Below, in pieces: positions 1-7,688 of a stretch of DNA of 64,000 nt. The stretch covers positions 124,001 to 188,000 of the forward strand of contig NZ_JAGPXE010000006.1 in assembly GCF_018070075.1 (NCBI RefSeq), read 5' to 3'. Position numbers and translations under genes: made by a program. The DNA is from Saccharopolyspora endophytica (GTDB lineage Bacteria; Actinomycetota; Actinomycetes; Mycobacteriales; Pseudonocardiaceae). Within the stretch, counting starts at the first letter, position 1, and each line of letters begins with the position of its first letter. The notes under the pieces were generated by a model. The model saw only the letters and a program-made list of their open reading frames with translations. It searched no databases and was not told where the DNA came from.

Positions 1-2
1 TG

Positions 3-290
3 ACGGGGTCGGACACCAGCGCCAACGCCCTGTTCGCGGGGTTGCAGCAGGTGGCAGCGCAGAAGGTGGGCGTGGACCCGGCCCTGCTGGTGGCCGCCAA
101 CACCTCCGGCGGTGTGATGGGCAAGATGGTCAGCCCGCAGAACCTGAGCATCGCGGCGAGCGCGGTCGGTCTGGTCAACCAGGAGGCGACGCTGCTGCGG
201 GTGACGCTGAAGTGGAGCCTGGGACTGCTGCTGGCGCTCTGCGTCCTCGTCTTCCTGCAGGCGACCGTCCTCGCCTGGATGCTGCCCTGA
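3..290 (+). CDS. lctP: L-lactate permease, C-terminal fragment
   Basis: The reading frame is open from the left edge, so only the last 95 residues are present and the gene starts outside the window. The residues [16 protein letters not shown] and the following segment with [19 protein letters not shown] resemble the C-terminal part of the LctP/GlcA family of lactate/glycolate proton symporters in the cytoplasmic membrane. A hydrophobic helix ([20 protein letters not shown]) closes the protein, as in the family. The gene lies directly upstream of a lactate dehydrogenase gene, which supports lactate rather than glycolate as substrate. Being partial, the family call is strong but the exact substrate is inferred. 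Confidence 0.85.
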   Translation, partial: TGSDTSANALFAGLQQVAAQKVGVDPALLVAANTSGGVMGKMVSPQNLSIAASAVGLVNQEATLLRVTLKWSLGLLLALCVLVFLQATVLAWMLP

Positions 291-346
291 GCGCTGTTGA
301 GGGGATTGCGTGGCGGTGCGGGTGGGCGGAACCTGAGCGCCTTCGT
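291..346 (+). repeat. Dispersed intergenic repeat, copy 1
   Basis: The stretch starts on the base after the lctP stop codon. It shares the blocks GCGCTGTTGAGG, ATTGCG, TGGCGGTG and CCTGAGCG, in the same order, with the sequence directly after the stop codon of the COG0523 gene at 55348. Both copies sit in non-coding DNA. This looks like a degenerate dispersed element; its function is unknown. Confidence 0.5.
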
Positions 347-528
347 GGACTCCGTGCGCCGCTCCTCGAGCATGCCACCACGCGGAGTCCCGGCGTACTC
401 GCCGCGAAGGCGCTGGCGAACCGGCGGTGCGAGTGCCTTGTGCGGTGGAAGGGGATGCGGCTCCGCCGCATGCTCAACCGGCTCCGAGCGGACCCGGCCA
501 CCCATCGATCGACGACGAGAGGAAACCC

Positions 529-1742
529 GTGAGCGAGCGGCAAATCCCCCGCTGGTCCGAGCTGAAACCCCTCCTGCGACCGCGGCCCGTCGAGCTCGAC
601 GGCACCCGGCGCAGGCTCTCCCGGGCGCACACGATCGCCGACCTCCGGCAGCTGGCGCGTCGCCGCACGCCGAAGGCGCCGTTCGACTACACCGACGGGG
701 CCGCCGAGGAGGAGATCAGCCTGCGGAGGGCCCGGCAGGCGTTCCGGCAGGTCGAGTTCCACCCCGCCGTGCTCCGCGACGTCTCCGCGGTGGACCCGTC
801 CGCGGAGATCCTCGGCGCGCGCTCGGCGCTGCCGTTCGCGTTCGCCCCGACCGGGTTCACGCGGATGATGCAGCACGAGGGCGAGCGGGCGGTGGCCCGC
901 GTCGCCGAGCGGGCCGGCATCCCGTTCTCGCTGTCGACCATGGGCACGACGTCCATCGAGGACGTGGCCCGCACCGCGCCGAACGCGCGGAAGTGGTTCC
1001 AGCTCTACCTCTGGAAGGACCGCCGAGCCAGCGAGGACCTCGTCAACCGCGCGCTGGAGAGCGGTTACGACACGCTGATCCTCACGGTCGACACCCCGGT
1101 CGCGGGCGCCCGGCACCGGGACGCGCGGAACGGGTTGACGATCCCGCCCGCGCTGTCCGCGCGCACCTTCGTCGACGGCGTGCTGCACCCGGCGTGGACC
1201 TTCAACCTGCTCACGACCGAACCGCTGTCGTTCGCCTCGCTGTCCTCCTGGGACGGCACCGTCGCGAGCTGATCAACACCATGTTCGACCCCACGGTGAC
1301 CTTCGCCGACCTGGAGTGGCTGCGGGAGCTGTGGCCGCACCGGCTGGTGGTCAAGGGCGTGCAGAGCACGACCGACGCCCGCGACGTCGTCGCCGCCGGT
1401 GCGGACGCGGTGGTGCTGTCCAACCACGGCGGTCGCCAGCTGGACCGCGCTCCCACGCCGTTGAAGCTGCTCCCGCGGGTCGTCGACGAGCTCCAGGGCC
1501 GCGCCGAGATCCTGCTGGACACCGGCATCCTCAGCGGTGCCGACATCATCGCCGCCGTCGCCAACGGCGCGAGCGGCTGCCTGATCGGACGGGCCTTCCT
1601 GTACGGCCTGATGGCCGGTGGCGAGCGCGGGGTCGACCGCGCGGTGGAGATCCTGAGCTCCGAGATCACCCGCACCATGCAGCTTCTCGGCGTCAGCCGG
1701 ATCAGCGACCTCACACCCGAGCACGTCACCCTGCCCGCATGA
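529..1742 (+). pseudogene. lldD: L-lactate dehydrogenase (FMN, LldD2 type), frameshifted
   Basis: FMN-dependent alpha-hydroxy-acid dehydrogenase, which would oxidise L-lactate to pyruvate at the membrane. The GTG start at 529 follows GAGAGGA. Frame 1 encodes family blocks ([72 protein letters not shown]) and stops at 1270-1272. The rest of the enzyme continues in frame 3 from about 1267 ([31 protein letters not shown] with the active-site His and Arg, [20 protein letters not shown]) to the stop at 1742. Inserting one G near 1267 restores [11 protein letters not shown] and one full-length protein of about 404 residues resembling mycobacterial LldD2. So this is a single-base deletion or a sequencing error; all catalytic residues are otherwise intact. 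Confidence 0.85.
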
Positions 1743-1744
1743 GA

Positions 1745-1779
1745 CCGGTGGCCTGAGCGCTCGGTGCTCAGGCCACCGG
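1745..1779 (+). terminator. Hairpin terminator after lldD
   Basis: A perfect 14-bp inverted repeat (1745-1758 and 1766-1779) with a 7-base loop starts 2 bases after the lldD stop codon. There is no U tract. It can also serve the convergent regulator gene ending at 1829. Confidence 0.75.
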
Positions 1780-1828
1780 CCGACGCTCACGTTCCGCTAC
1801 CACCACGCGAGCAATACCCGAAAAGCTC

Positions 1829-2680
1829 CTAGTGCCGGACGATCTGGCGCTCGACGTGGTCGTGCAGCACCTGCCGCATCCGCTCGACGGAGCGGCCGGG
1901 CCTGGCGGAGAGCACCTGGATGCCCAGGCCGTCGATCAGCGCGGTCAGCGGCACGGTGAGTTCCTCGGGGTCGGTGTCGCTGACGAACACGCCCTGCTGC
2001 TGGCCCTCCCGGATGGTGCGGGCGATCGTGTCGTGCCAGCGGGTGTAGGAATCCGAGTGCAGCACGCCCATCTCCGGGTTGCGCGCGCTCTCGTTCCACA
2101 CCTGCAACCAGATCGACCACTCCAGCCGCAGCAGGCCGGGTTTGGGCAGCTGCAGCTCGACGAGCCGCAGCAGCCGTTCGTGCGCGTCGTCGATGCTGTG
2201 CAGTTCGGCGACCTGCCGGTCGAACGCCTGCCGCACCGAGTGCCGCAGCGCTTCGGTGAGCAGGTCGTCCCTGCCGGGGAAGTGGTAGTGGATGGTCGCC
2301 GCGCTGACCCCGCACGCCTTGGCGACGTCGGAGATCCGCACCGCGTGGTAGCCGTGCTCGGCGATCAGGTGCCAGGCGGCGTCGAGGATCTGCTGGTGGC
2401 GCCCGGCCTCGCGCGCGTCGGTGGTGCGGGCCAGGACGGCCGAGCGCTGCGGGGCGGCGGCGACCGTGTCGGCCTCGTCGCTGCCGTTGATCAGCCAGTT
2501 CACCGTCACGTTGCCGACTTCGGCGATGCGGGTGAGCTCGGCGGGGGTGAAGCGCCTCGTGCCTGCCAGCGACTTCGACAGCTTGGTGGCGTCCAGTCCG
2601 ATCTGCTCGGCGAACGCGCGCTGGCTGCCCGGGTGGGCGCGCAGCACGTCCTTCACCCGGCCGCGCAACGGCGACTCCAT
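1829..2680 (-). CDS. XRE-TetR two-domain transcriptional regulator
   Basis: A predicted DNA-binding repressor of 283 residues. Residues about 8-65 form an XRE/lambda-type helix-turn-helix (SQRAFAEQIGLDATKLSKSL). Residues about 93-140 form a TetR N-terminal HTH (RHQQILDAAWHLIAEHGYH, VAKACGVSAATIHYHFPGRDDLL). The C-terminal half would be the ligand-binding TetR domain, with the conserved LRLEWSIWLQVW region. The ATG at 2680 is the first plausible start; longer in-frame TTG/GTG starts up to 2833 would run through the operator-like dyads and give unlikely sequence. It is divergent from a BCCT transporter, which it probably controls. The ligand is unknown. Confidence 0.85.
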   Translation of the reverse strand: MESPLRGRVKDVLRAHPGSQRAFAEQIGLDATKLSKSLAGTRRFTPAELTRIAEVGNVTVNWLINGSDEADTVAAAPQRSAVLARTTDAREAGRHQQILDAAWHLIAEHGYHAVRISDVAKACGVSAATIHYHFPGRDDLLTEALRHSVRQAFDRQVAELHSIDDAHERLLRLVELQLPKPGLLRLEWSIWLQVWNESARNPEMGVLHSDSYTRWHDTIARTIREGQQQGVFVSDTDPEELTVPLTALIDGLGIQVLSARPGRSVERMRQVLHDHVERQIVRH

Positions 2681-2710
2681 GTCCTCCACGACCCTGAACA
2701 CTAACAGGCA

Positions 2711-2725
2711 TTGCGACAATCGCAA
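2711..2725. promoter_or_regulatory. Operator-like dyad TTGCGA-N3-TCGCAA
   Basis: A perfect inverted repeat with a 3-base centre lies 31 bases upstream of the XRE-TetR start codon. The same GCAA/TTGC core recurs at 2739-2772 and 2854-2863 and at 2881, so this looks like a cluster of binding sites for the divergent regulator. Confidence 0.55.
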
Positions 2726-2738
2726 CGCGGGAGCTCGT

Positions 2739-2772
2739 CGCAACGCTGCGAGCAGCTGGTCGCAGCGTTGCG
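2739..2772. promoter_or_regulatory. Long operator-like inverted repeat
   Basis: Perfect 13-bp arms (CGCAACGCTGCGA at 2739-2751 and its complement at 2760-2772) around an 8-base centre, in the divergent regulator/transporter intergenic region. It contains the same CGCAACG core as the neighbouring dyads. It could bind the XRE or the TetR module, or fold in a transcript. Confidence 0.55.
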
Positions 2773-2853
2773 CACCTCGAAGAATGCCAGTTGAAATGCG
2801 GTTATGGCGACCGGCACTTGACGGGACGGACAAAAGGGCTCAAGGTTTACGCC

Positions 2854-2863
2854 GTTGCGCAAC
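2854..2863. promoter_or_regulatory. Palindrome GTTGCGCAAC
   Basis: A perfect 10-bp palindrome containing the same TTGC/GCAA core as the dyads at 2711 and 2739. It is the third site in the regulator/BCCT intergenic region. Confidence 0.4.
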
Positions 2864-2919
2864 TGACTCATCAGTCGAATCGCAACGCCCATCCGCTCGG
2901 AGAGCGCCTGCTGCCCGGC

Positions 2920-4641
2920 GTGGAACACACGCATCGGGCCACGGCTCGCTCCCGGCGGCCCGCGAGAGACACGGCACGACGAGGCGCGGCGCGGCACGAC
3001 CCGGCCGGCAGGCGTCGGCCACGAACATGTGGAGGTGCTTCCGTCATCCCTGCGACAGGCGGAAAAGTTCGAATCGACAGACGGATCTTCTGGTTCTCGG
3101 TGCTGCTGGTGGCCGCGATCTGCGTCCCGGTCATGATCGCCCCGGAACGTGGTCAACAGGCTCTCGACAGCGTGCTCGGCGTGCTGACCGGGAAGTTCGG
3201 GTGGCTCTATCTCTGGTTCGCCGCCGCGGTCGCGGGCTTCCTCGGGTGGCTGGCGTTCAGCCGCTACGGCCGGGTGAAGTTCGGCGGTCGCGACGACAGG
3301 CCAGAGTTCTCCACCCACAGCTGGCTGGCGATGATCTTCACCTCGGGCATCGGCGGTGGGATCATCTACTGGGGTGTCATCGAGTGGTCGTACTACTACG
3401 TCGAGCCACCGATGGGCATCCAGCCCCGCAGCACCGAGGCGGCCGACTGGGCCGCCGCCTACCCGCTGTTCCACTGGGGATTCACCGCGTGGGGCCTGTT
3501 CTGCTTGCCCGCCCTCGCGCTGGCCTACGTCTACCACGTGCGCAAGCAGCGGACCCTGCGGCTCAGCGACGCGTGCCGCGGAGTCATCGGTGACCGGGCC
3601 GACGGCTGGCTCGGCCGGCTCATCGACGTGCTGTTCATCTTCGGCCTGATCGGAGCCGCGGGCACCTCGCTGGGGCTGGAGGTCCCGCTGGTGTCCGAGG
3701 GGATCGCCGCGATGACCCCGTTGGAGAAGGGCACGCCGCTGGACATCGGGATCGTCGTGGTCTGGACGGTGCTGTTCGGCGTGAGCGTGTTCCTGGGGAT
3801 GCAGAAGGGGCTCAAGCGCCTCGCCGACATCAACGTGTGGCTGGCGCTCGGGCTCGGGCTGTTCATCCTGGTGCTGGGCCCGACGGTGTTCCTGATCGAC
3901 ACCTTCACCCAGAGCTTCGGCATCCTGCTGCAGAACTTCGTGGAGATGAGCTTCTACACCGACCCGGTGGGCGGCTCCGGGTTCGAGGAGACCTGGACCA
4001 TCTTCTACTGGGGATGGTGGATCGCCTACGCGCCCTTCGTCGGTCTGTTCACCGCCAAGATCTCCAAGGGCCGCACGGTCCGCGGGCTGATCGGGGCGAT
4101 GTGCCTGGCAGGCAGCGCCGGGTGCTGGCTGGCGTTCATGCTGCTGGGCAACACCTCGCTGTACTTCGAGCTCAACAAGATCGCGCCGATCGCCGACATC
4201 GTGCAGAACCAGGGCGACACTGCGGGCATCATCGCCACCCTCGCGCACCTGCCCTTCGGTGCGTTCGCGGTGGTGGCCTTCCTGCTGCTGATGGTGGTCT
4301 TCCTGGCCACGACGCTGGACTCCTCGGCCTACACCATGGCGGCGGTGGCGTCCAAGGACCTGCCGCAGGACGTGGAACCGGCGAGGTGGCACCGCGTCTT
4401 CTGGGCGATCGTGCTGGCCGGGGTGTCGATCGTGCTGATGTACACCGGAGGCCTCGAAGCCCTGCAGACCTTGTCCATCATCACCGCGTTCCCGCTGATC
4501 TTCGTGCTGGTGATCGTCGCGGTGTCGCTGGTCAGGTGGCTGCGAGCCGACTTCGGCGAGGGAAGGGTCGATCGCTCCCTCGTGATCGCCCCCACCGAGC
4601 GCGAAGACCCCGAGAAGGAACCCGTGGCGGCGTCGAGCTGA
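2920..4641 (+). CDS. BCCT-family betaine/carnitine/choline transporter
   Basis: A secondary transporter of the cytoplasmic membrane that imports quaternary-amine compounds such as betaine, choline or carnitine. The BCCT signature is clear (ETWTIFYWGWWIAYAPFVG), as are SGIGGGIIYWGVIEW, the HWGFTAWGLF segment and about 12 hydrophobic helices. The start is unresolved. The conserved part begins at about 3061 (VRIDRRIFWFSVLLV), yet no ATG/GTG/TTG lies in frame between 2923 and there. The GTG at 2920 gives 573 residues with an Arg-rich, non-conserved N-terminus; a GGAGGTG at 3031-3037 sits 8 bases before an in-frame ATC at 3046. The divergent regulator at 1829 probably controls it. The C-terminus is short, so osmosensing is doubtful. 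Confidence 0.85.
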   Translation: MEHTHRATARSRRPARDTARRGAARHDPAGRRRPRTCGGASVIPATGGKVRIDRRIFWFSVLLVAAICVPVMIAPERGQQALDSVLGVLTGKFGWLYLWFAAAVAGFLGWLAFSRYGRVKFGGRDDRPEFSTHSWLAMIFTSGIGGGIIYWGVIEWSYYYVEPPMGIQPRSTEAADWAAAYPLFHWGFTAWGLFCLPALALAYVYHVRKQRTLRLSDACRGVIGDRADGWLGRLIDVLFIFGLIGAAGTSLGLEVPLVSEGIAAMTPLEKGTPLDIGIVVVWTVLFGVSVFLGMQKGLKRLADINVWLALGLGLFILVLGPTVFLIDTFTQSFGILLQNFVEMSFYTDPVGGSGFEETWTIFYWGWWIAYAPFVGLFTAKISKGRTVRGLIGAMCLAGSAGCWLAFMLLGNTSLYFELNKIAPIADIVQNQGDTAGIIATLAHLPFGAFAVVAFLLLMVVFLATTLDSSAYTMAAVASKDLPQDVEPARWHRVFWAIVLAGVSIVLMYTGGLEALQTLSIITAFPLIFVLVIVAVSLVRWLRADFGEGRVDRSLVIAPTEREDPEKEPVAASS

Positions 4642-4647
4642 CCACCC

Positions 4648-4689
4648 GGATCGGGACCGTCCTCACCCGACGAGCGACGGTCCCGATCC
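4648..4689. terminator. Bidirectional hairpin terminator
   Basis: A perfect 14-bp inverted repeat (4648-4661 and 4676-4689) lies between the convergent BCCT gene (stop 4641) and the flavoprotein gene (stop 4702). Confidence 0.75.
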
Positions 4690-4701
4690 CTTCGCGCACG
4701 G

Positions 4702-6300
4702 TCAGGCGGCCACGCGGCTTCGGGCGAGGTGCCTGCCGACCCGATGGGCGCGGACGACGGCCGATCCCAACGTCGCCCCGCCACCCGGGTAGGCGTCCCG
4801 GAACAGGGTCGCGGAGCAGTTCCCCGCGGCGTAGAGCCCTGGAAGGGGCTCGCCCGCGTGGTCGAGCACGCGCCCGTCGGCGTCGGTGGCCAGACCACCG
4901 GCGGTGCCGAGCGCACCCGCGTGCACGGGCACGGCGTAGAACGGGGCGCGTTCGACCGGAGCGAGGCACGGGTTGGGCCTCACGGCCGGGTCGCCGAGGT
5001 GGCGGTCCTGATCGCTCTCGCCTCGCCCGAAGGCGGGATCCGCGCCCTGCCGGGCGTTCTCGTTGAACGCCCCGACCGTGGTCAGCAGACCGTCTTGGTC
5101 GATCCCCGCGGTCCGGGCGAGCTCGTCGAGGGTGTCGGCGCGGATCATCCACGACTGAGCCGACGACGCCCCGGCCACCGGGTAGCGGTCCAAGTACCTC
5201 TGGTCGAAGACGAGGAACGCGGGGCTGTTGGCGAGGTGCCCGGTCGCCGGGTCGATCGCGCCGAACGCCCGGTTGAGGTCGTGGTAGTTCGTCGCCTCGT
5301 TGACGAATCGGCGTCCCGAGGTGGTGACGGTGATCGAGCCCGGGAGCGTCATCTCGACGTTGCCCATCCGGCCCGAGGGCATGCCGTCGTAGCGGGCCGT
5401 GGGCGGGGTCAGGACCGGCACGCCCCACACCGCCGTCATCTCATCGACCGCGGCACCCGCCCGCAGACCGAGCACCAGTCCGTCACCGGTGTTGCTGGGC
5501 GCGCTGATCGGAGTGATCGGATAGGGGAGGAAAGCCTTGCGCAGAGCGGGATTCCACTCGAAACCGCCGGAGGCGAGCACCACCGACGCGGCGCGGAACC
5601 CGGTGTTGCCGACGGTCACGTCCCAACCGCCGTCCCGGCGTTCCAGGCCCGTCACCCGGGCCGGGGCGACGACGTGGACGCCGCGCTCGATCGCCGCGAC
5701 CAGCAGCCGTCCGACCAGCGCGCCACCCATCGTGCGCACGCCCGCGGCGGCGCGGCGTTCGAGCAGGTCGGCGTCGATCGGGGCTCCCGCGAGAGCGTCG
5801 CGCTCGGCCATGGTGATCAGCGGGAAGTAGGTCGGCGGGCGGAGCAGTTCCGCGAGACCGGGCCAGGGGTTGGGGTCGAAGGGCTCCTGGTCCAGGCCCC
5901 GGCCGGCGGCGGCGCCTGCCCACTCCGGGTGGTAGTCCGGGCGGGCGAGAGCCCGCATGCGGACCCCGACGTTGCTGAGGAACCGGACGGCCTCGGGAGC
6001 GGTCGTCACGTACCGGTCGATCTCCGCCGCGCTCATCCGTCCGCCGCTGCCGGCGTGCAGGTAGGCCTTGGCGGCCTCGGCCGAGTCCTCGAATCCGGCC
6101 TCGGCCATGAGGTGGTTGCCGGGTGCCCAGATGACGCCGCCACCGACGGCGGAGGTGCCGCCGAGCTGCTCGGCCTTCTCCAGGACGACGGTGGACAGGC
6201 CCGCGTCGGCGGAGGCCGCGGCGGCGGTCAACCCGGCGGCGCCGCTGCCGATGACCACCACGTCGTACCGGGCGAGGGGGCTGGAGGTGAGCAGGCTCAT
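4702..6300 (-). CDS. KstD-like FAD-dependent dehydrogenase (flavoprotein 1)
   Basis: A 532-residue flavoenzyme of the fumarate reductase/3-ketosteroid delta-1-dehydrogenase group. The N-terminal FAD-binding motif GSGAAG lies at residues 18-23 with the ribose-binding Glu in VVLEKAEQLGG, followed by the family block GGGVIWAPGNHLM. The second FAD site is the C-terminal GLYAAGNCSATLFRDAYPGGGATLGS. Such enzymes desaturate alpha,beta bonds next to a ring ketone. It is the last gene of a three-gene operon (YciI-like, alcohol dehydrogenase, flavoprotein) and overlaps the dehydrogenase gene by 4 bases (ATGA). It is one of four related flavoproteins in the window. The substrate is not predictable by motif; a hydroaromatic acid is suggested by context. 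Confidence 0.85.
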   Translation of the reverse strand: MSLLTSSPLARYDVVVIGSGAAGLTAAAASADAGLSTVVLEKAEQLGGTSAVGGGVIWAPGNHLMAEAGFEDSAEAAKAYLHAGSGGRMSAAEIDRYVTTAPEAVRFLSNVGVRMRALARPDYHPEWAGAAAGRGLDQEPFDPNPWPGLAELLRPPTYFPLITMAERDALAGAPIDADLLERRAAAGVRTMGGALVGRLLVAAIERGVHVVAPARVTGLERRDGGWDVTVGNTGFRAASVVLASGGFEWNPALRKAFLPYPITPISAPSNTGDGLVLGLRAGAAVDEMTAVWGVPVLTPPTARYDGMPSGRMGNVEMTLPGSITVTTSGRRFVNEATNYHDLNRAFGAIDPATGHLANSPAFLVFDQRYLDRYPVAGASSAQSWMIRADTLDELARTAGIDQDGLLTTVGAFNENARQGADPAFGRGESDQDRHLGDPAVRPNPCLAPVERAPFYAVPVHAGALGTAGGLATDADGRVLDHAGEPLPGLYAAGNCSATLFRDAYPGGGATLGSAVVRAHRVGRHLARSRVAA

Positions 6301-7295
6301 GAGGTCATCAGCTCCACGGCGACCTTGCCGACCAGCTGGGATCGGGATCGCAGCAGCGGGAAGGCCTCATCGATGCGGTCGAACGGAAGGCGGTGGGTGA
6401 TCAGCGCGGTGGCCGCATCGCGGTGCTCGTCGAGCAGTTCGAGCGCCTCGCCGATGCGGCGCTGGCTGTTGCGGCTGCCGAGCAGATCGATGTCCTTGAC
6501 CGGCAGCGTGCGCATGGACAGCGTCACCGACCGGTCGGAGATGCCGACGAGCACGACGCGCCCGGCAGTGGTGACCGCGTCCACGGCGGTGGTGAACGCA
6601 GCCGGGGACCCGGTCGCCTCGATCACCAAGGAGGGCTCTGCCGGAAGCGCGAGGGCGTGATCGGGCTTGACCACGACGGTGCTGGTGGCGCCGAACCGGC
6701 TGGCGAACTCGCTGCGCTCGGGAGCGGTGTCGGCGGCGATGACGTCGACACCCAGCGAGGTGAGGTGCAAGGTCGCCAGCAGCCCGATCGGACCGCAGCC
6801 CATGACCAGCGCCTGCTCTCCCTTCTCCGGCCGTCCCCGCAGCACCGCCTGCATCGCGATGCTGGCCGGTTCGGCCAGCGCGGCGAGGCCGGTGGGCAGG
6901 TTCTCCGGGATCGGGTGCAGATCGCCCAGGGGGGCGGGCAGCAGCTCGGTGAGCCCGCCGTCCTCGTAGCAGCCGAGGCACGACGAGCTCCGGCACGCAT
7001 TGACCCGTCCGATCCCGCAGGCGTAGCAGGTCCCGCACCAGCGCATGGGCGAGACCGCGACCCGATCACCCGCCTGGAACCGGCTGCCGGGCGGCGCGGA
7101 CTCCACGACGCCGGCGATCTCGTGCCCTTGCACGATCGGCAGCTCGGTGGCGTAGTCGTCCTCCCAGATGTGCAGGTCGGTGCCGCACAGCGTCACGGTG
7201 TGGACGCGGACGAGCGCCTCGCCGGGACCGGGGTGCGGCGGCGGCACGTCCTGGATCTCGATGCGCTCGCGGGCGAGCGTGCGGGCGACCTTCAC
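6297..7295 (-). CDS. Zinc-dependent medium-chain alcohol dehydrogenase
   Basis: A 332-residue NAD(P)-dependent MDR dehydrogenase that would oxidise a secondary alcohol to a ketone in the cytoplasm. Catalytic-zinc ligands are visible as Cys37 (TLCGTDLH) and His58-Glu59 (QGHEIAG); the structural-zinc loop has four Cys (CGTCYACGIGRVNAC). The nucleotide-binding motif is GCGPIGLLA. The start is the GTG at 7295, which overlaps the TGA of the upstream YciI-like gene (GTGA); the longer frame to 7322 would bury that overlap. It resembles the threonine/sorbitol dehydrogenase branch. It may supply the keto substrate for the flavoprotein encoded downstream. Confidence 0.88.
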   Translation of the reverse strand: MKVARTLARERIEIQDVPPPHPGPGEALVRVHTVTLCGTDLHIWEDDYATELPIVQGHEIAGVVESAPPGSRFQAGDRVAVSPMRWCGTCYACGIGRVNACRSSSCLGCYEDGGLTELLPAPLGDLHPIPENLPTGLAALAEPASIAMQAVLRGRPEKGEQALVMGCGPIGLLATLHLTSLGVDVIAADTAPERSEFASRFGATSTVVVKPDHALALPAEPSLVIEATGSPAAFTTAVDAVTTAGRVVLVGISDRSVTLSMRTLPVKDIDLLGSRNSQRRIGEALELLDEHRDAATALITHRLPFDRIDEAFPLLRSRSQLVGKVAVELMTS

Positions 7296-7573
7296 CGCAG
7301 GCCGCCGAACACGATGGTCCACTCCCGCACCGAGCGGTCGGCGATCAGGTCGTTCTTGCGGAACGGGTCGTCGTCGAGCACCGAGATGACCTCCGCTGCG
7401 GATTCGCCCTCCAGGACCAGCAGCGCGCCTGCTCCCGAGTCGACCGGTCCGGAGATCCGCAGCCTGCCGGTGTCGTGCAGACCGGCGAGGAAGTCCTTGT
7501 GCTGCGGCCGGATCGCGTCGCGCTCGGCTTCGGTGTCGGTGCCGTAGGTGTAGATCACCGCGAAAGTGCCCAT
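7292..7573 (-). CDS. YciI-like small dimeric alpha/beta-barrel protein
   Basis: A 93-residue protein resembling the YciI/YCII family (ferredoxin-like fold related to muconolactone isomerase). The conserved His25 in RPQHKDFLAGL and the DDPF motif near residue 70 are present. The ATG at 7573 is preceded by AGGAG. First gene of the operon with an alcohol dehydrogenase and a KstD-like flavoprotein. Members of this family are small isomerases or hydrolases in aromatic degradation, but many have no known function, so an enzymatic role here is inference. Confidence 0.75.
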   Translation of the reverse strand: MGTFAVIYTYGTDTEAERDAIRPQHKDFLAGLHDTGRLRISGPVDSGAGALLVLEGESAAEVISVLDDDPFRKNDLIADRSVREWTIVFGGLR

Positions 7574-7633
7574 GTCGGAAGGACTCCTGAGTCGTCGGAG
7601 GTGGAGTGCTGAACGCTCATCAGCTTCACCCGG

Positions 7634-7660
7634 CGATTGTGCGGAGTCCAATACATGGTT
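7634..7660 (-). promoter_or_regulatory. Shared 27-bp element upstream of YciI operon
   Basis: Read on the minus strand, this stretch matches 22 of 27 bases of the stretch at 12089-12115 upstream of the MHS-transporter operon, including an uninterrupted GTATTGGACT. Its CACAAT aligns with CATAGT in the other copy and could be a -10 hexamer. It is probably a promoter/activator site recognised by one or both LysR paralogs of this region. Confidence 0.55.
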
Positions 7661-7671
7661 GGTCAGACATC

Positions 7672-7688
7672 ATGTGCCGATCGCACAT
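7672..7688. promoter_or_regulatory. LysR-type palindrome ATGTGC-N5-GCACAT
   Basis: A perfect 6-bp inverted repeat with a 5-base centre, of the size LysR regulators bind. It overlaps the last base of the lysR stop codon (7688-7690) and lies about 100 bases upstream of the YciI operon, next to the shared element at 7634-7660. Confidence 0.5.

Noticed and set aside
291-528. Plus-strand open frames extending into the lldD region from 297 and 427
   Set aside because: They are low-complexity Arg-rich extensions; the GTG at 529 with GAGAGGA begins the conserved LldD sequence.
175-1188. Long minus-strand open frame opposite lldD
   Set aside because: Arg/Gly/Pro-rich shadow of the plus-strand coding sequence, as is common in high-GC DNA.
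2791-2919. In-frame TTG start at 2791 for the BCCT protein
   Set aside because: It would translate the operator-like dyads into a Cys/Arg-rich leader with no family similarity.
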